Shown here: positions 1-10,247 of the stretch, piece after piece
Numbering within the stretch: the stretch's first letter is position 1
Layout of the letters: the number at the start of each line of letters is the position of its first letter
Source of the DNA: Elysia marginata
Lineage: Eukaryota > Mollusca > Gastropoda > Plakobranchidae
Direction: 5' to 3'
DNA: 40,191 bases
Assembly (NCBI GenBank): GCA_019649035.1
Contig: BMAT01001805.1
Span: forward strand, 1-40,191
Position numbers and translations under genes: made by a program
The notes under the pieces: model-generated
Database searches by the model: none
What the model was told of the DNA's origin: nothing
Seen by the model: only the letters and a program-made list of their open reading frames with translations

Positions 1-335
1 CGGTACTAGCACTACTACTACTACTTTACATTTTAACCTCAACGAAAATGTTAAGATTTGTAAAGATTGGTAAATACTGAACCGGGTAGGTGAATATAGT
101 TTAAGGAAAAACGTAACACACCATTGTTTTAAGAAGAAAAAGGATGCGGAACCACTCAGTTGATTGACATCATTCCTTCATCGATAAAACGTAATGAAAA
201 AAAACGTTCCGATTTTTAACATTTCCATAAACCGAAACAAAAATTTTTTTAGACTTCAGTGTAGACCAAAGAATAAATCTACTGACGTAGTAACAAAGAA
301 ACTTAGAACTTAAAGTGAATGACTTTTCAAACATA

Positions 336-361
336 CGAGGGTGGGCTGATAATTATTGCAA
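336..361 (+). repeat. mariner terminal inverted repeat, left
   Basis: This 26-bp repeat pairs with 1711-1736 in inverted orientation. Mismatches are at repeat positions 12, 15 and 21. It is directly preceded by the TA target duplicate at 334-335. Confidence 0.9.
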
Positions 362-457
362 TGTCCTTGTTAACTTCTTTATTTTTAGAGGTACACAAAC
401 ACAAATGGTATCAAATTAAAGATCAAAGTATCTGCTATATCATACATACATTATGTT

Positions 458-1556
458 TCAACTATAGTCTCCATCCCGATCCACACAGATGCCAACAACG
501 TACAAGTTGACGTATGCCGTCGGTGAAAAAGCCCACACATTTTTGCCCGAACCAATGTTGAACAGCAGCCTCCACATCTTCATCACTTTCGTAATGGTTT
601 CCTCTGAGTGGTCTTTTAATTTTGGGAAAAGGTAAAAGTCACTTAGCGCAAGGTCTGGGTTGTAGGACGGATGGGGCAATACGATGAAATTTTAGCGCAA
701 AGTCTGGCCTGTAGAACGGATGGGGCAGTACGATGAAATTCATTTTATGCAGTGCCTCTTCAGTGTGTCGACTTGTGTGTGGCCTGGCGTTGTCGTGATG
801 CAGAATTGCATGCTTTGCGGGGCGCACACGCTTAAGCCTGACCCTTAGCCTTCTTAACGTAGAAATATACCGTTCTGAGTTAACAGCATTTCCTTGTTTC
901 AGAAATTCTATAAGAACAATTCCCTCTGAGTCCCAGATAACAGTCAGCATCATCTTTCTGACAGAGGCAACAACTTAGAATTTCCTTGGAGAAGGAGAGC
1001 TCTTGTGACTGTAATCCATCGACTGCTCCCAGGGTCATAATGGACCCATCCCCTGTGACAATCCGCTGAATGAATTCCTCACCCCCTTCCTCATAATGTT
1101 TCAGTAGTTTGGCACACGCTATTCTTTGCATTTCCATCTCATCAGTCAACATTACCCACCTTGCAGACACTTTTCTATGGCCGAGAATATTTGTAATGAT
1201 ATGCTGGAGTCTTTCTTTTGAAATTTCAAGTTCTTTAGCAATACCCTTTTGTTTAATGCGCCGATTGCCTAAAGTCATGTTGTCAACAGCTTTCTGATTA
1301 GCCACATTTGAAGCCTCAGGGACCTACCTGAACGCTTTTGATCGCGCAATATTGATTCAGTCGGGTCTCCCCCTTTCAGTGATGAAACCCACAGACAAAC
1401 AGTTGAATAATCTACACATGCTTCCCTATATACCATTTCGAGCCTTTGATGGATTTCCTTTGGTGATCTACCTTCAACAGAAAGAAATTCTATGACAGCA
1501 AGCTGTTTGAATAGAACATCTTTAGTAGACGCCATGTTCGTAAACAATGTCGGCAA
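458..1556 (-). pseudogene. mariner transposase, frameshifted
   Basis: The gene would encode the cut-and-paste transposase that binds the terminal repeats through N-terminal helix-turn-helix domains and cuts DNA with a DDD catalytic triad. Reading from 1556, the N-terminal part shows the paired-like HTH found in mariner and SETMAR proteins (KQLAVIEFLSVEG, then a GRSP-like stretch). A second HTH follows, then the first catalytic block with VTGD (about 1050), the second with HDNARPHTS (about 800), and the third with YNPDLALSDFYLFP (about 640). HDN to SDF spacing is 34 residues, the mariner DD34D signature. The frame changes near 1290, near 940 and in the 643-740 duplication. WVHH after the first aspartate is lost. 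It is an inactive relic. Confidence 0.88.
643..740. repeat. 49-bp tandem duplication inside the mariner transposase
   Basis: Two adjacent copies (643-691 and 692-740), each beginning ttagcgcaa and ending acgatgaaatt, differ at only a few positions. The unit covers the block that encodes the third catalytic aspartate region. Because 49 is not a multiple of three, the duplication shifts the frame. Confidence 0.88.
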
Positions 1557-1710
1557 AGGTCAGCAGCCATTGGTTTTGACGTAAGCATTTTTGGTGCTCA
1601 ATGACGTCACGCAAATGCCATTTTCTTTCATATGAAAGCTATTTGGTTTGAGAGTTTGCATACCAAATTTTAGCAGCCAGGAATAAATATGTTAATAGAT
1701 AAAAGCGAAA

Positions 1711-1736
1711 TTGCATTAATTTTCGGCCCACCCTCG
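1711..1736 (-). repeat. mariner terminal inverted repeat, right
   Basis: Inverted partner of 336-361, followed by the second TA at 1737-1738. This end lies upstream of the transposase start. Confidence 0.9.
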
Positions 1737-1738
1737 TA

Positions 1739-2308
1739 GAACATGCACCCCATTGTACCTTACTAAAATAGATGATAAAAAAATTTACTTTTCACATTGA
1801 CAACTTCCACAATTGTTCGGCTGAACTAGCTAAAGAGCAAATTGTGATTGCGAAATAGCTCAAAATATCCATCAAGAGAGAAGTAGTAAACTTGGAGGCA
1901 CTAAGGTTGTGCCATAGACATCAAGTGAAGTGCACCGAAAACATTAATGGCATCATCAAATTCTTATATAATAATATTAAAATAGTGCAAGGCACTACGT
2001 TATTAACTATGTTCCGAGACATTCTTTCGCAGTCCCACCCCTCCATCTCCCTTCCATCACTTTCCTCTAAATACTAATAATTATCGTAATTCATTAACTT
2101 AATACTTACTGAATAGACTATCATGGTTCATAAAAAAAACTTAATTTTTTTTCTTTAGACTTCTTATAATTGTCTAAGATACATTAACAGATTTTTTTCC
2201 ATTTTATATGCACATACAAGCGCGCACATTCCAATACTTGAGTTCACGCCTAATATTCAAACTCTTTTTTAATTAAGTACAATTTATCGCCGTCTTATAT
2301 GATCACTA
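1739..2308. other. intergenic / 3' flank of the calcium-channel gamma gene
   Basis: This AT-rich stretch lies between the mariner element and the stop codon of the minus-strand gamma-subunit gene. It should hold that gene's 3' untranslated region. I see no clear AATAAA on the minus strand and no other gene. Confidence 0.5.
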
Positions 2309-2887
2309 TCACGCAGACACACTCAGACTCCTTTTCAATTTGCCAACACTTCTGCTGCTGCTACTTCCGTCTTCACCACCTACAGAGCGATCGCTACCGT
2401 CTCTACTCGCAGAGCCACCACTTCCGCCATAGACACCGATGCGAATGCTGTGTGCGCTGCGCTCTACACCAACAGAACTGCGCACGATGCCGCAACCACC
2501 ACCACCCCTGACAGAACCGTCGCCGCCTTCACCACAAGTGCCACCTACTATGCTGCAGGCCCCGCCCTTTATGCCACAGAAGCCGTGCCAAGGGCGTGGC
2601 TGCCGCACATTATTATCAAACTCCGCTCGGCAGCACAAGCTACACCAGGCGTCCTTTCCAGAGGCCTCTAGTTCCTCACAGTCACACACCACCTGATTCT
2701 CTTGCGCCTTGCCCAGGGGCACCTTGTCTTCAAGGCCTGGGATGATGCGAGTCATGTCCTCCAGCCTTTCGTTGCGCCGCAAGAACAGTGTGATGGTCAC
2801 CACAGCTGACAGTTCAGAAGCTAAAAAGCCGAAGCCAGCCGTGTAGAACGACCAGCCGTAATTGTAGGTAAAGCCACCTTCGTGTTT
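2309..2887 (-). CDS. calcium-channel gamma subunit / TARP, last coding exon
   Basis: This exon encodes the end of a four-pass membrane protein of the claudin/PMP22 superfamily; such proteins act as auxiliary subunits of voltage-gated calcium channels or AMPA receptors. The exon opens in phase 0 after an acceptor reading ttatatccttcag. It begins KHEGGFTYNYGWSFYTAGFG, matching the YGWSF start of the fourth membrane helix in CACNG proteins. The helix runs to about ITLFL, followed by RRNERLEDMTR, the basic juxtamembrane segment. The remaining roughly 140 residues form a cytoplasmic tail: a cysteine-rich piece (CDCEELE, WCSLCC), a glycine-rich piece and a serine-rich piece, ending SLSVSA. No TTPV-type PDZ ligand is present. 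The tail is low in complexity and its exact extent is less certain than the helix. Confidence 0.85.
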   Translation of the reverse strand, partial: KHEGGFTYNYGWSFYTAGFGFLASELSAVVTITLFLRRNERLEDMTRIIPGLEDKVPLGKAQENQVVCDCEELEASGKDAWCSLCCRAEFDNNVRQPRPWHGFCGIKGGACSIVGGTCGEGGDGSVRGGGGCGIVRSSVGVERSAHSIRIGVYGGSGGSASRDGSDRSVGGEDGSSSSRSVGKLKRSLSVSA

Positions 2888-2930
2888 CTGAAGGATATAA
2901 ATTTTCATGGGTTAAAACTCCAAAAATGAT

Positions 2931-3004
2931 ACCCCCCCCCTAAAAAAACAAACAAAAACAAACAAAAAAAAAACGAATAAAAAAAAACCCAACACACACA
3001 CACA
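2931..3004. repeat. simple repeats (C run, A-rich, CA)
   Basis: A run of nine or more C is followed by A-rich caaaca repeats and a short CA microsatellite. It lies in the intron just upstream of the last gamma-subunit exon. Confidence 0.85.
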
Positions 3005-3738
3005 ACGAAAATAACAATAGATATTGATAGATAAAGCTATGATATTTATTGAGCCAATTTACGGCACAATGGGGTACCTCGAATATAATGTTTGAAGGAT
3101 TGAGGGTAAAAGCTTTAGAGTAGATTTTACATGAAGATAACAATAAAATTTAAGAAAATGCAATTTTGTCAGTAAAGTTTGTCAGTTAAGTATTTCATAC
3201 TGATATAAACTTATTATATCTATACATAACATAATAATTATGTTAATATTGTACATGATATCATTATGTACTACAACGCGGACCTTCAACCTAAAATCCC
3301 CACCCCTTTCCATTTTTTCTGAGGAACTAGGAAAATTCTCATGCAAGTTCAGGTTGAACCTACATGAAAAGGACTTGCACTGTATGTGCCAACTTGTCTT
3401 TTTAAAAATAATATTTCACTAAACAATATAAGTTTTCTTGGGGGGCATGCTCCAATCTCAAGTCTTTTACATTGGCTTTACATTTTTACATTTATAAAAA
3501 ACCGAGTTCCTGAGATCTTAACAAAACACGCCGGTGTGAATCGCTTTGAGCAATACCTAGTTTAGGTCTCTTACTTAGTCTGAGGAAGCTTAGGTGATGT
3601 GAACCAAAGAAAGAACTTTGCTTTAAGCAATATTATTATGGTAGTGATTGCGAAATCGCGAACGATACTTTTCAAATAGGATATTTTTCAAATAAACTAA
3701 GTGAAATTCTCGTTGTAAGATGTAAATACAAGACCTAC

Positions 3739-3815
3739 ACTTGTTGAAGATCTATAGCCGACTTCATCATTGATGGCAGAGATGTACAGAATCATTCCTA
3801 CAGCAAGAGCTAGGC
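3739..3815 (-). CDS. calcium-channel gamma subunit / TARP, internal exon (end of TM3)
   Basis: A 77-bp exon with acceptor ctttttccaag and donor AGT|gtaggt. It completes a glycine codon split by the upstream intron, then reads LALAVGMILYISAINDEVGY and RSSTS. LYIS.INDEV is the hallmark of the CACNG5/CACNG7 group just after the third membrane helix. The exon ends in phase 0, joining the KHEGG exon in frame. As I recall, vertebrate stargazin-type genes encode this piece and the fourth helix in one exon, so the intron between 3739 and 2887 (851 bp) looks like an extra one. Confidence 0.85.
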
Positions 3816-5581
3816 CTTGGAAAAAGAAAAGCAAATAATTTTTTTAGGTTATAATGCATAGAGAAACAGCGTAATGGTGTGCAACAAGCGATTTCTTTCT
3901 CTTAGTACTGCATGAGTTCTTAGCGGTACAAGTGTACACATTTACGAGGGCCACTAAATAAGGTTCTGCAATTGGGTGGAAGACTTTAAAAGCAATTATA
4001 ATCACATTTTCCTAGCATCTTAAAATACTTTGAGCTTGTTTGCTCAGTTATATCTTTTCAAACTAGGAATCAGAGCAGTTTTGTTATGCTTCTGTTGTTG
4101 TGGATTCTCAGGAGTGTAAAATAATTGGTGACGATTTCATTTGACAGGTAGGTCAAACGGAGGTCACAGGACACCAGGAAAGGAGATCGAGAGTATTGGG
4201 AGTGAAAAAATAGAATTTGAAGGTTATTTTCTCTAAAGGATTGCGTTATTCATATAACTGTGTGAGTAGCAGCATCGCTATGTTGCCATATCCAGCTAGT
4301 TTACATATAAATGATGTAGATAAAAACTTGTGTTTGGGCGCCACTTTCTCTGATTCTCTTTAACTGTGGACATCAAGTGGCCAACATACCAGTTTAGGAC
4401 AATCGTGCGTCCGTCACAGTGTGCTGTGGTATCTTTTGAACTGTCTTTAACCTTCCGGAATGGTGCGAAATCAAAGGTGAAGCATGATTGTGGTGCTTCG
4501 TTTCCGGGATATAACTATTAAAACAAAATATCCTGTTACGGTCGTTTCTAAACTTCCAAATCGACTCCGTCAAACCTTTGAGGATTGGGAGTAACACAAT
4601 GAGAGACGTTTTAGTTTTTTTTGATTGATGAGTTGACGTGGCATCCACAGAGCTGGAGCCTCATGGGCATGCAGGCAATTCATTCAGTGCTTTTTAGACA
4701 CGAGGTTATGAAATGCAGGATGTATATCCTATCTCATGATGCGCATGTGCATCATTCTCTGTTGGAGATTTCTTGGCAGACACAACTTTCAGCTACTCCG
4801 CTTATGCTAACCACCTTTCCCTTATCTCTTTAGAACGGGAATATATTCAAATTACATTATATGAGTTTCAAAGCAAAAGGAAACGTCCAGCCATTTCACA
4901 TAATAATAAATAATCTCTAAAAATTCACGTCCTTCAAGCTCCATTGTTGATAGTACATAGTATTATGACGTCAAACAATCTTGTATTTTGCGTTGAAAGG
5001 TCACTGACCTCTATTTGCTCGCCATAATCTAGTTGGTCCAATTACCGATTTTCTGTTACGCGCGTAAGCTTTGTCTATTATAAAGTCCTTATTGTGCCAT
5101 AAATGAAAAAAATGTGTCGAAACTCATGAAAAACACTTTAACTTTTTATTTTCATCAGTAAGTTTTTCTCATGTACTGCAATTTTTTAAATCCAAAAGAT
5201 GTGAGACTCAATTTTTAAAAACTCAAAGAGTTTACAAATTTAAGTCGACTGATTATGAATCTTTTGTGCTTTTCTTTAAAGCTATGATTTTGTCTAGATG
5301 TACTTTGAATATCAATATATTTCTTCACAGCTTTCACTTTTAAGCAAGATCATAGATAGGATGCCAAAGGTGTTACTAGAAAAAAAACATTTCGTCCCAC
5401 TAAACAGTGATTCCCATTACAGAAAGGCCGCATTTATAGAGAAAATGGGAAAACCACAGATTTCTTCCATGTTAAACTGGAACACAATGATAGTCTAGGA
5501 GGAGACCCGACTGAGTACAAAGAAACACAAAAAAGAAAAAGAACACGGGCAGGTCTGTCTTAATAAGAATGCACCTCCTAC
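3816..5581. other. intron of the gamma-subunit gene
   Basis: This is the 1766-bp intron between the TM2-TM3 exon and the next exon. At 3943 tacgagggccactaaataag resembles a mariner-type terminal repeat, but I found no inverted partner and no transposase nearby. No other gene is supported. Confidence 0.55.
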
Positions 5582-5716
5582 CAGCAAGAATGAATAAAAC
5601 GCCACCGATAAGAGTTTTGACGTCCTGCCTTATGTTGCCCACTACGGTCAATACCACGGCGGCGATGCTGACCACGAGCGCCGACGCTGGGAGGGGGACA
5701 GCACCACGGGCAGCAC
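5582..5716 (-). CDS. calcium-channel gamma subunit / TARP, exon covering TM2-TM3
   Basis: A 135-bp exon with acceptor tttcttatctcaacag and donor GCTG|gtagga. It starts with two bases of a split codon and ends with one, so upstream and downstream introns are both phase 1. It encodes ARGAVPLPASALVVSIAAVV followed by LTVVGNIRQDVKTLIGGVLF and ILAG: one hydrophobic helix, a short basic loop and the start of the next helix. GNIRQ and LFILAG match the corresponding exon 3 of CACNG5/7. The preceding exons (first helix, extracellular loop with GLW...C motif) were not found in the window. They may lie farther right behind the repeats or outside it. Confidence 0.82.
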
Positions 5717-6305
5717 CTGTTGAGATAAGAAAAACATGTGTCTCCGAAAAAATTTATTTTAATACATATAGATAGAAAGTGAAAGCTCTTAATACAACAA
5801 CTGCCAATATCGAAACTGGTTCAGGTGTCGCTTTTTGTCTATCGTTCTTTTTTTCTTTCTTTTTTTCAATACATTGTCCTTTAAAAAAGGCGCGTGTGTG
5901 AAGTCCCATGACTGTTCGATGTTATTTCTGAGGAAAAATAGAGGTAAATTAGAAATACATACTTTGCCAAGTGTTAGGTTGTAACGATTCACTCCGATAG
6001 AAATTTATAATTCTAAAACTATGCATGTTTTATGGGATATTTGTGGTTGAAGGTTTCAGGCTACCCATTATTGAAAAACTACAACAGTTTTTATGAGTTT
6101 CACTTAGTTTTTTTTTATTGTAGGGGCAAAAATGTGCCGTGTCATGCTTTGTTTATGGGAACCCAATACTGAAAAGTTAAAAATTTTTTCGATAAATATG
6201 TTATAGATTCTATTAAAATCAGCTCAAGTTCACACTAGACCTTGCAAGTATGAAAGTTTTCATTGAGTTTTATTTTCAACAAATGGGAACATAATGTCAC
6301 TCTTC
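5717..6305. other. upstream intron or flank, no gene seen
   Basis: AT-rich sequence upstream of the TM2-TM3 exon, probably intronic. A copy of ttcactccgatag at 5987 is shared with 7070, suggesting the repeat array that follows begins here in degraded form. Confidence 0.45.
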
Positions 6306-7433
6306 GGACATAACGTTCACTATAAAAGCGTAATTGTTAAACGATTGTGTTAGAACTAAAAACACAAACTATTTGTGATAGTTTGATGTTTTAAAAGTTT
6401 AGAGAGACATTTTTGATGAAACACGGTATATTTTTTCCCTTTTAAGTTTTATTCAATATCGAAACACATATCATATTGAGGACATAACGTTCACTACAAA
6501 ATTTAAACTGAAATAAAAAAATTCATCAAGTTCTCTTTAAAAATCTAGATCTAGATTTAGATCTCATCATCATAGCATAAGCCTTGACTCTACTCTCTTA
6601 TAAACATTTTTTTATACAATTTTACACACAACTGCTACTTAAAATCTCAGGTTATTTATTTGGAAATAACACTCACTCCGTAAAGTTCTCTGTAGATCTA
6701 TTTCTGAAAGCCTAGATCTAGTTCCAGAAATACACCTTTTCCTATTCCATGTATGTTTTTACTATACCCTAGGAATAGCTTTTTGATAGAATTACTTCAT
6801 TTTATATCAATCGGTCTATATTGAAAAATTAGCTGATTTAGTCTGGACATAACATTCACTACAAAGAAAAATTGTTGTGAATTTCCTTTGTTCTTATTCC
6901 AATGATTTTAGGCAAACTCAGTTTAAAAATTATCACAGTTCAAAAATCTCTAGGACGGGTGGAAATTTGTATGGAAAAATCGATGCTGCAGCCATTCTTT
7001 CACTGAATGTGGCTTTAACAGTGTTAGGACATAACGCGGTTTTGCGGACATAACGCCACCCCAAACCTTCACTCCGATAGATCTAATCGCTTGCTCTTGA
7101 AAATTCGCTGTGATTAGGCTTATAGGTTCAATATTTTCAAATGTAAAACCAAATTGTGTACTGAATCGAGCTCTTAAGAGGTTTATGGTGGTACTAAATG
7201 TTAAAATATTTATAATTTTTGAGGACATAAAACTTCACAACAATTGTTGCTTGAATCAAAAGCCACCGATTTTCTTGACGAGAGTTACTCTTCTAAAACT
7301 GACGAGTGTCCAGTTTTTAATCCCAAAAAGATGCTTTTTTGAAATATTGCCTTTGATTATTAAATTTATAATAAAAACTAACTTTTTCGTGTGTGTTTGT
7401 AGATCTAGCCTTTTCACAACGGGCGTTATGTCC
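6306..7433 (+). repeat. degenerate array with GGACATAACGTTCACT every ~180 bp
   Basis: The motif or a close variant starts at 6306, 6480, 6662, 6845, 7027 (and 7046) and 7223. Spacings are 174, 182, 183, 182 and 196 (177 from the 7046 copy). A reverse-oriented copy (ggcgttatgtcc) lies at 7422-7433. Between motifs the sequence is AT-rich and not obviously conserved. It could be an old satellite or the subterminal region of a transposon. Confidence 0.65.
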
Positions 7434-7799
7434 CTTAGACCTAAACAAATCTAGACGGTGCCCTTCTTTGAATGAAAAGATTGACCTACTTTTTTCGGTA
7501 TAGGTCTATCAGACCTCCTGCAGTTAAAAATCATCGCTAAAAACTGTAAGGTTGAATCGGGCACAGAGAGTCATTTGAAAGGTAAAGTAGGTCACTAAAA
7601 GTGTTTACTTTTTTAAGCCTAGAAAACGCGTCTTTTTTTCTACAAAACCAAGAACTACACAAAAGCGTGTGATACGACACGGCTTAAATTTATCTTTTAT
7701 TTCCCAACATGAAACTATCTTTTAACACGCAAAAAAGGTGAATATAGACCTATCTTTATTGGGTTGAAGAAGACTTGGTATGAACTGGACGAACTTTTG
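7434..7799. other. AT-rich spacer, no gene seen
   Basis: Separates the 180-bp array from a decayed reverse transcriptase. I see no coding signal, RNA gene or clear repeat. Confidence 0.4.
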
Positions 7800-8735
7800 A
7801 GGCAGCCTCAGATAACTATGTTTTGGTATTTCACTGTGCGGTTCGGTGCTTGACCCAATATTTTATGCAATGTATACAGCACCCCTGGAAAATGTGATTA
7901 AGCAACATAAATTAGATTTCCGTATGTAGGCTGAAGATACCCAAATCTGTTAATAGCGCTAATAATACTGAGTAGGCCTACACCTTGACATGCCTAGAGC
8001 AATGCTTAAAGGATATCGAAGACTGGATTAAAAAAATAACCTAAAACTAAATTTAAAAAAAGACAGAGGTTTTGTTAATACATGTATCATCTATGAGAAA
8101 CAAAATTAAAGCTGAGGCAGACATTCTGAATGTAAGTCGAAAAGAATAAAGTTATCTACTGTAACACGTGACAATGTTAGGAACCTTGGTTTTCAATTTC
8201 ATGCTCACTTTTGTTTGGAAAGTCATATCAAACAATCATGTTTGTAAAAACTGCCACTAAAACTTTAAAAATATTGGAAAACTTGGGGAACTTATATTGA
8301 TGACAGTACTACGCAACTACTTGTACACTTTCATAACGAACAGGTTGGGTTTATTATACTTCTCTTTTGGCGGGAACACAAAATTATCTGATAGACTTCA
8401 AAGTCCAAAAGCAAAGCAGCCCGGTTGGTAACTAGTAGATCACAGATTAATAAATCACAAAAAATATTTAAAGAGCTACACCAGCTGCCGGTAGAATCCC
8501 GCATCGGTTTTTAAATTGCCTGCCATATTTTTAAATGCTTTAACGAACTTTTCCCTGCTAAGTAACAAGAACTCTTACAACTATACAAAGTATAGAATAT
8601 TTAAGATCAAATAGCATTATTTTACTAAAAAACGAATATGCCATCCTCGACTTTTGAAATTAAAGCGTTTTCTGTCATAGCTCTTAAAACCTGGAACAAT
8701 TAATCAGAAAAATTAAAATTCCAAACAAAAGATGC
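7800..8735 (+). pseudogene. non-LTR retrotransposon reverse transcriptase, C-terminal half, decayed
   Basis: The three plus frames together give scattered but ordered hallmarks of a CR1/L2-like reverse transcriptase. These are a GSVL-PI-YAMYTAPL-like palm strand (about 7840-7890), a corrupted YADDTQI catalytic block (about 7925), a region like LEQCLKDIEDWI near 8000, KELHQLPVESRI in the thumb region (about 8475), IFKCFNELFP, and AFSVIALKTWNN near 8670. Many stops and indels separate them. The sequence ends abruptly at about 8735 where Penelope-like sequence begins. The same retroposon type occurs at 22.4-23.4 kb. Confidence 0.75.
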
Positions 8736-8997
8736 GCTATTCCAGGGTGCATCCAAGTAAACACCCTCCGCCAATAATCAAAAACCTGCCGCAAGGTGTA
8801 GAGAAACGCCTGACTAACAATTCTTCTATTGGAAAAACCTTCGAAGAGGCAATACGGTATAACGCGTCAATAAAGAAAAACGGACACGTAAAGGCTCTGA
8901 AATATGCTGAAAAGAAAACAAACACAACAACAAAAAATTAGAACAAAATAAAGAAACAGCAAATGAGGAAACAAAAGAAATAAAGACGACAAACAGG

Positions 8998-9451
8998 AGA
9001 AATGACACCCACCCAGCAAGGAAAGATTTCAATTTTTTACCCCACGGGCAAAGACTTAGGGCGTTCAAAGGAAATGAAAGATAGTAAATATCTTCTTTCC
9101 CCAAGCCGTAAAACATTTTAATGGAACTAGAATTAAAAGATTGTACTAATTTAATCTTTTGAATAAATGAAGGACACATTAAGATAAGGTGTTTCGTTGA
9201 GCGGGATGTGTTAAGAGGAGTGCATGTATTTCTTGTACGATGTGACAAAAGAGAGAGAATACTACGCGAATTGAGGGAGTGAGAGAGAGAGAGAGAGAGA
9301 GACTGAGAGAGAGAGAGAGAGTTAAAAGTGTACTTTACTATAATGTTAATAATGTTTGAAACTGCCCGCATGATTGAACATTGCTTATTTTCAATACATG
9401 TTCTAATGTGACCTTGTATTGATTGAATAAACTTGAAACTTGAACTTTAAA
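8998..9451 (+). mobile_element. 3' end of a non-LTR retrotransposon inserted in Penelope copy A
   Basis: Roughly 455 bp interrupt Penelope sequence that is continuous in the other copy (...acaaacaggagaa | agacgcat...). The insert ends ttgaataaacttgaaacttg, a tail typical of CR1/L2-like elements where a short unit repeats after AATAAA. It also contains a GA microsatellite. It may be a separate 5'-truncated insertion, or the missing 3' part of the reverse transcriptase at 7800-8735. Confidence 0.65.
9280..9322. repeat. (GA)n microsatellite
   Basis: About 40 bp of GA repeats with one interruption (gactga), within the retroposon 3' end. Confidence 0.95.
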
Positions 9452-10180
9452 TAGACGCATAACCTGGTTCAACCCACCTTACAGCAAAAATGTCTCTTTA
9501 AATATTGGAAAAAAAGTGTTTTGAAGTCCTGAACTCCTGCTTCCCACCAAATCACAAGTTACACAAAATCATCAACAAAAACACCGTCAAACTCAGCTAT
9601 AGCTGCATGCCCAACATACAACAAATCAACTGCAGCCATAACAAACGGATAATCAACGAAACTTCAAAGAAAGTCTGTACAACCAAATTGTGTAACTGCA
9701 GGGACAAACCCCCTTCAAGGGAAATGTCTAGAAAAAAGCCTTTTATGCCAAGCAACCGTTTTAAAAACAAACACCAACACAATAGCGACCTACATAGGCA
9801 TATGTAGAATATATTCAAAACGCGATTCAACAAACATTTGTCCATCTCTAGGCTACCCCACAGAAAGTCGGCGACGGCTCTCAGCGAATACGTATGGGAA
9901 CTAAAAGAAAATGAAAGACTTAAAAATTTCAAGTAAAATTATAGAAAAGTCAAAGGCGTACTCCACAAAAACAAAACAAAAAATGTAACTTGTGCCTTTC
10001 AGAAAAATATTTCATTTTAGCAAAGAAGCCAACTCTAAACAAAAGAAACGAAATTTGTCGACATGTATGCACAGTAAAAAGTACTTACTCACAAATGCAA
10101 AAATATCGAAGCTAATTAACGACGACCAAGACGACCATGAGGGGGGAACGGATTAGATTTATATATATCAAAACAAATGG

Positions 10181-10247
10181 TAAATAAGGTAAGACTAGGT
10201 TACCATGTATATATATATACATGGTAGCTTAGTCTTACCTTATTTAC
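10181..10247. repeat. near-perfect palindrome at the junction of two Penelope copies
   Basis: The left arm aataaggtaagactaggtta and following bases pair with the right arm tagcttagtcttaccttatt. Arms are about 33 bp, centred on an alternating AT stretch near 10215, with mismatches only at a four-base block. It marks the shared 3' ends of two oppositely oriented elements. Confidence 0.9.

Larger units (their letters stand above)
336..1736 (-). mobile_element. mariner (Tc1/mariner) DNA transposon, nearly complete
   Basis: Both ends are visible. The left end starts cgagggtgggctgataatta and the right end is its inverted partner; over 26 bp they agree at 23 positions. A TA dinucleotide flanks each end (334-335 and 1737-1738), as expected for mariner target-site duplication. 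The 1401-bp unit carries one transposase gene on the minus strand, broken by frameshifts, so the copy cannot move by itself. It sits downstream of the calcium-channel gamma gene, outside its coding exons. Confidence 0.9.
8736..10205 (+). mobile_element. Penelope-like retroelement, copy A (plus strand), 5'-truncated and broken
   Basis: Homologous to the minus-strand Penelope copy at 10.2-12.1 kb. It begins inside the RT C-terminal region (HPPPIIKNLPQGVEKRL), reads to the amber stop at 8939-8941, and continues through a basic linker. It is then interrupted at 8998-9451 by a non-LTR 3' end and resumes with cgcataacctggttcaaccc. The endonuclease ORF (start of domain KKCFEVLNSCFPPNHKLHKI) loses its frame after CNCRDK at about 9720, and the GIY-YIG core is no longer readable. 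The copy ends at the palindrome near 10.2 kb. It cannot encode a working protein. Confidence 0.8.

Noticed and set aside
4394..4833. Overlapping small frames on both strands within the gamma-subunit intron
   Set aside because: No family resemblance, no splice support linking them, and both lie inside an intron with unbiased composition.
3943..4850. Possible second mariner-like element starting tacgagggccactaaataag
   Set aside because: No inverted partner was found, and nothing between it and 4850 shows HDNAR or other transposase motifs in either strand.
8826..9371. A 181-codon minus-strand frame
   Set aside because: It spans the GA microsatellite and the reverse strand of Penelope and non-LTR sequence. 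Serine/leucine runs come from the TC repeat; a shadow, not a gene.
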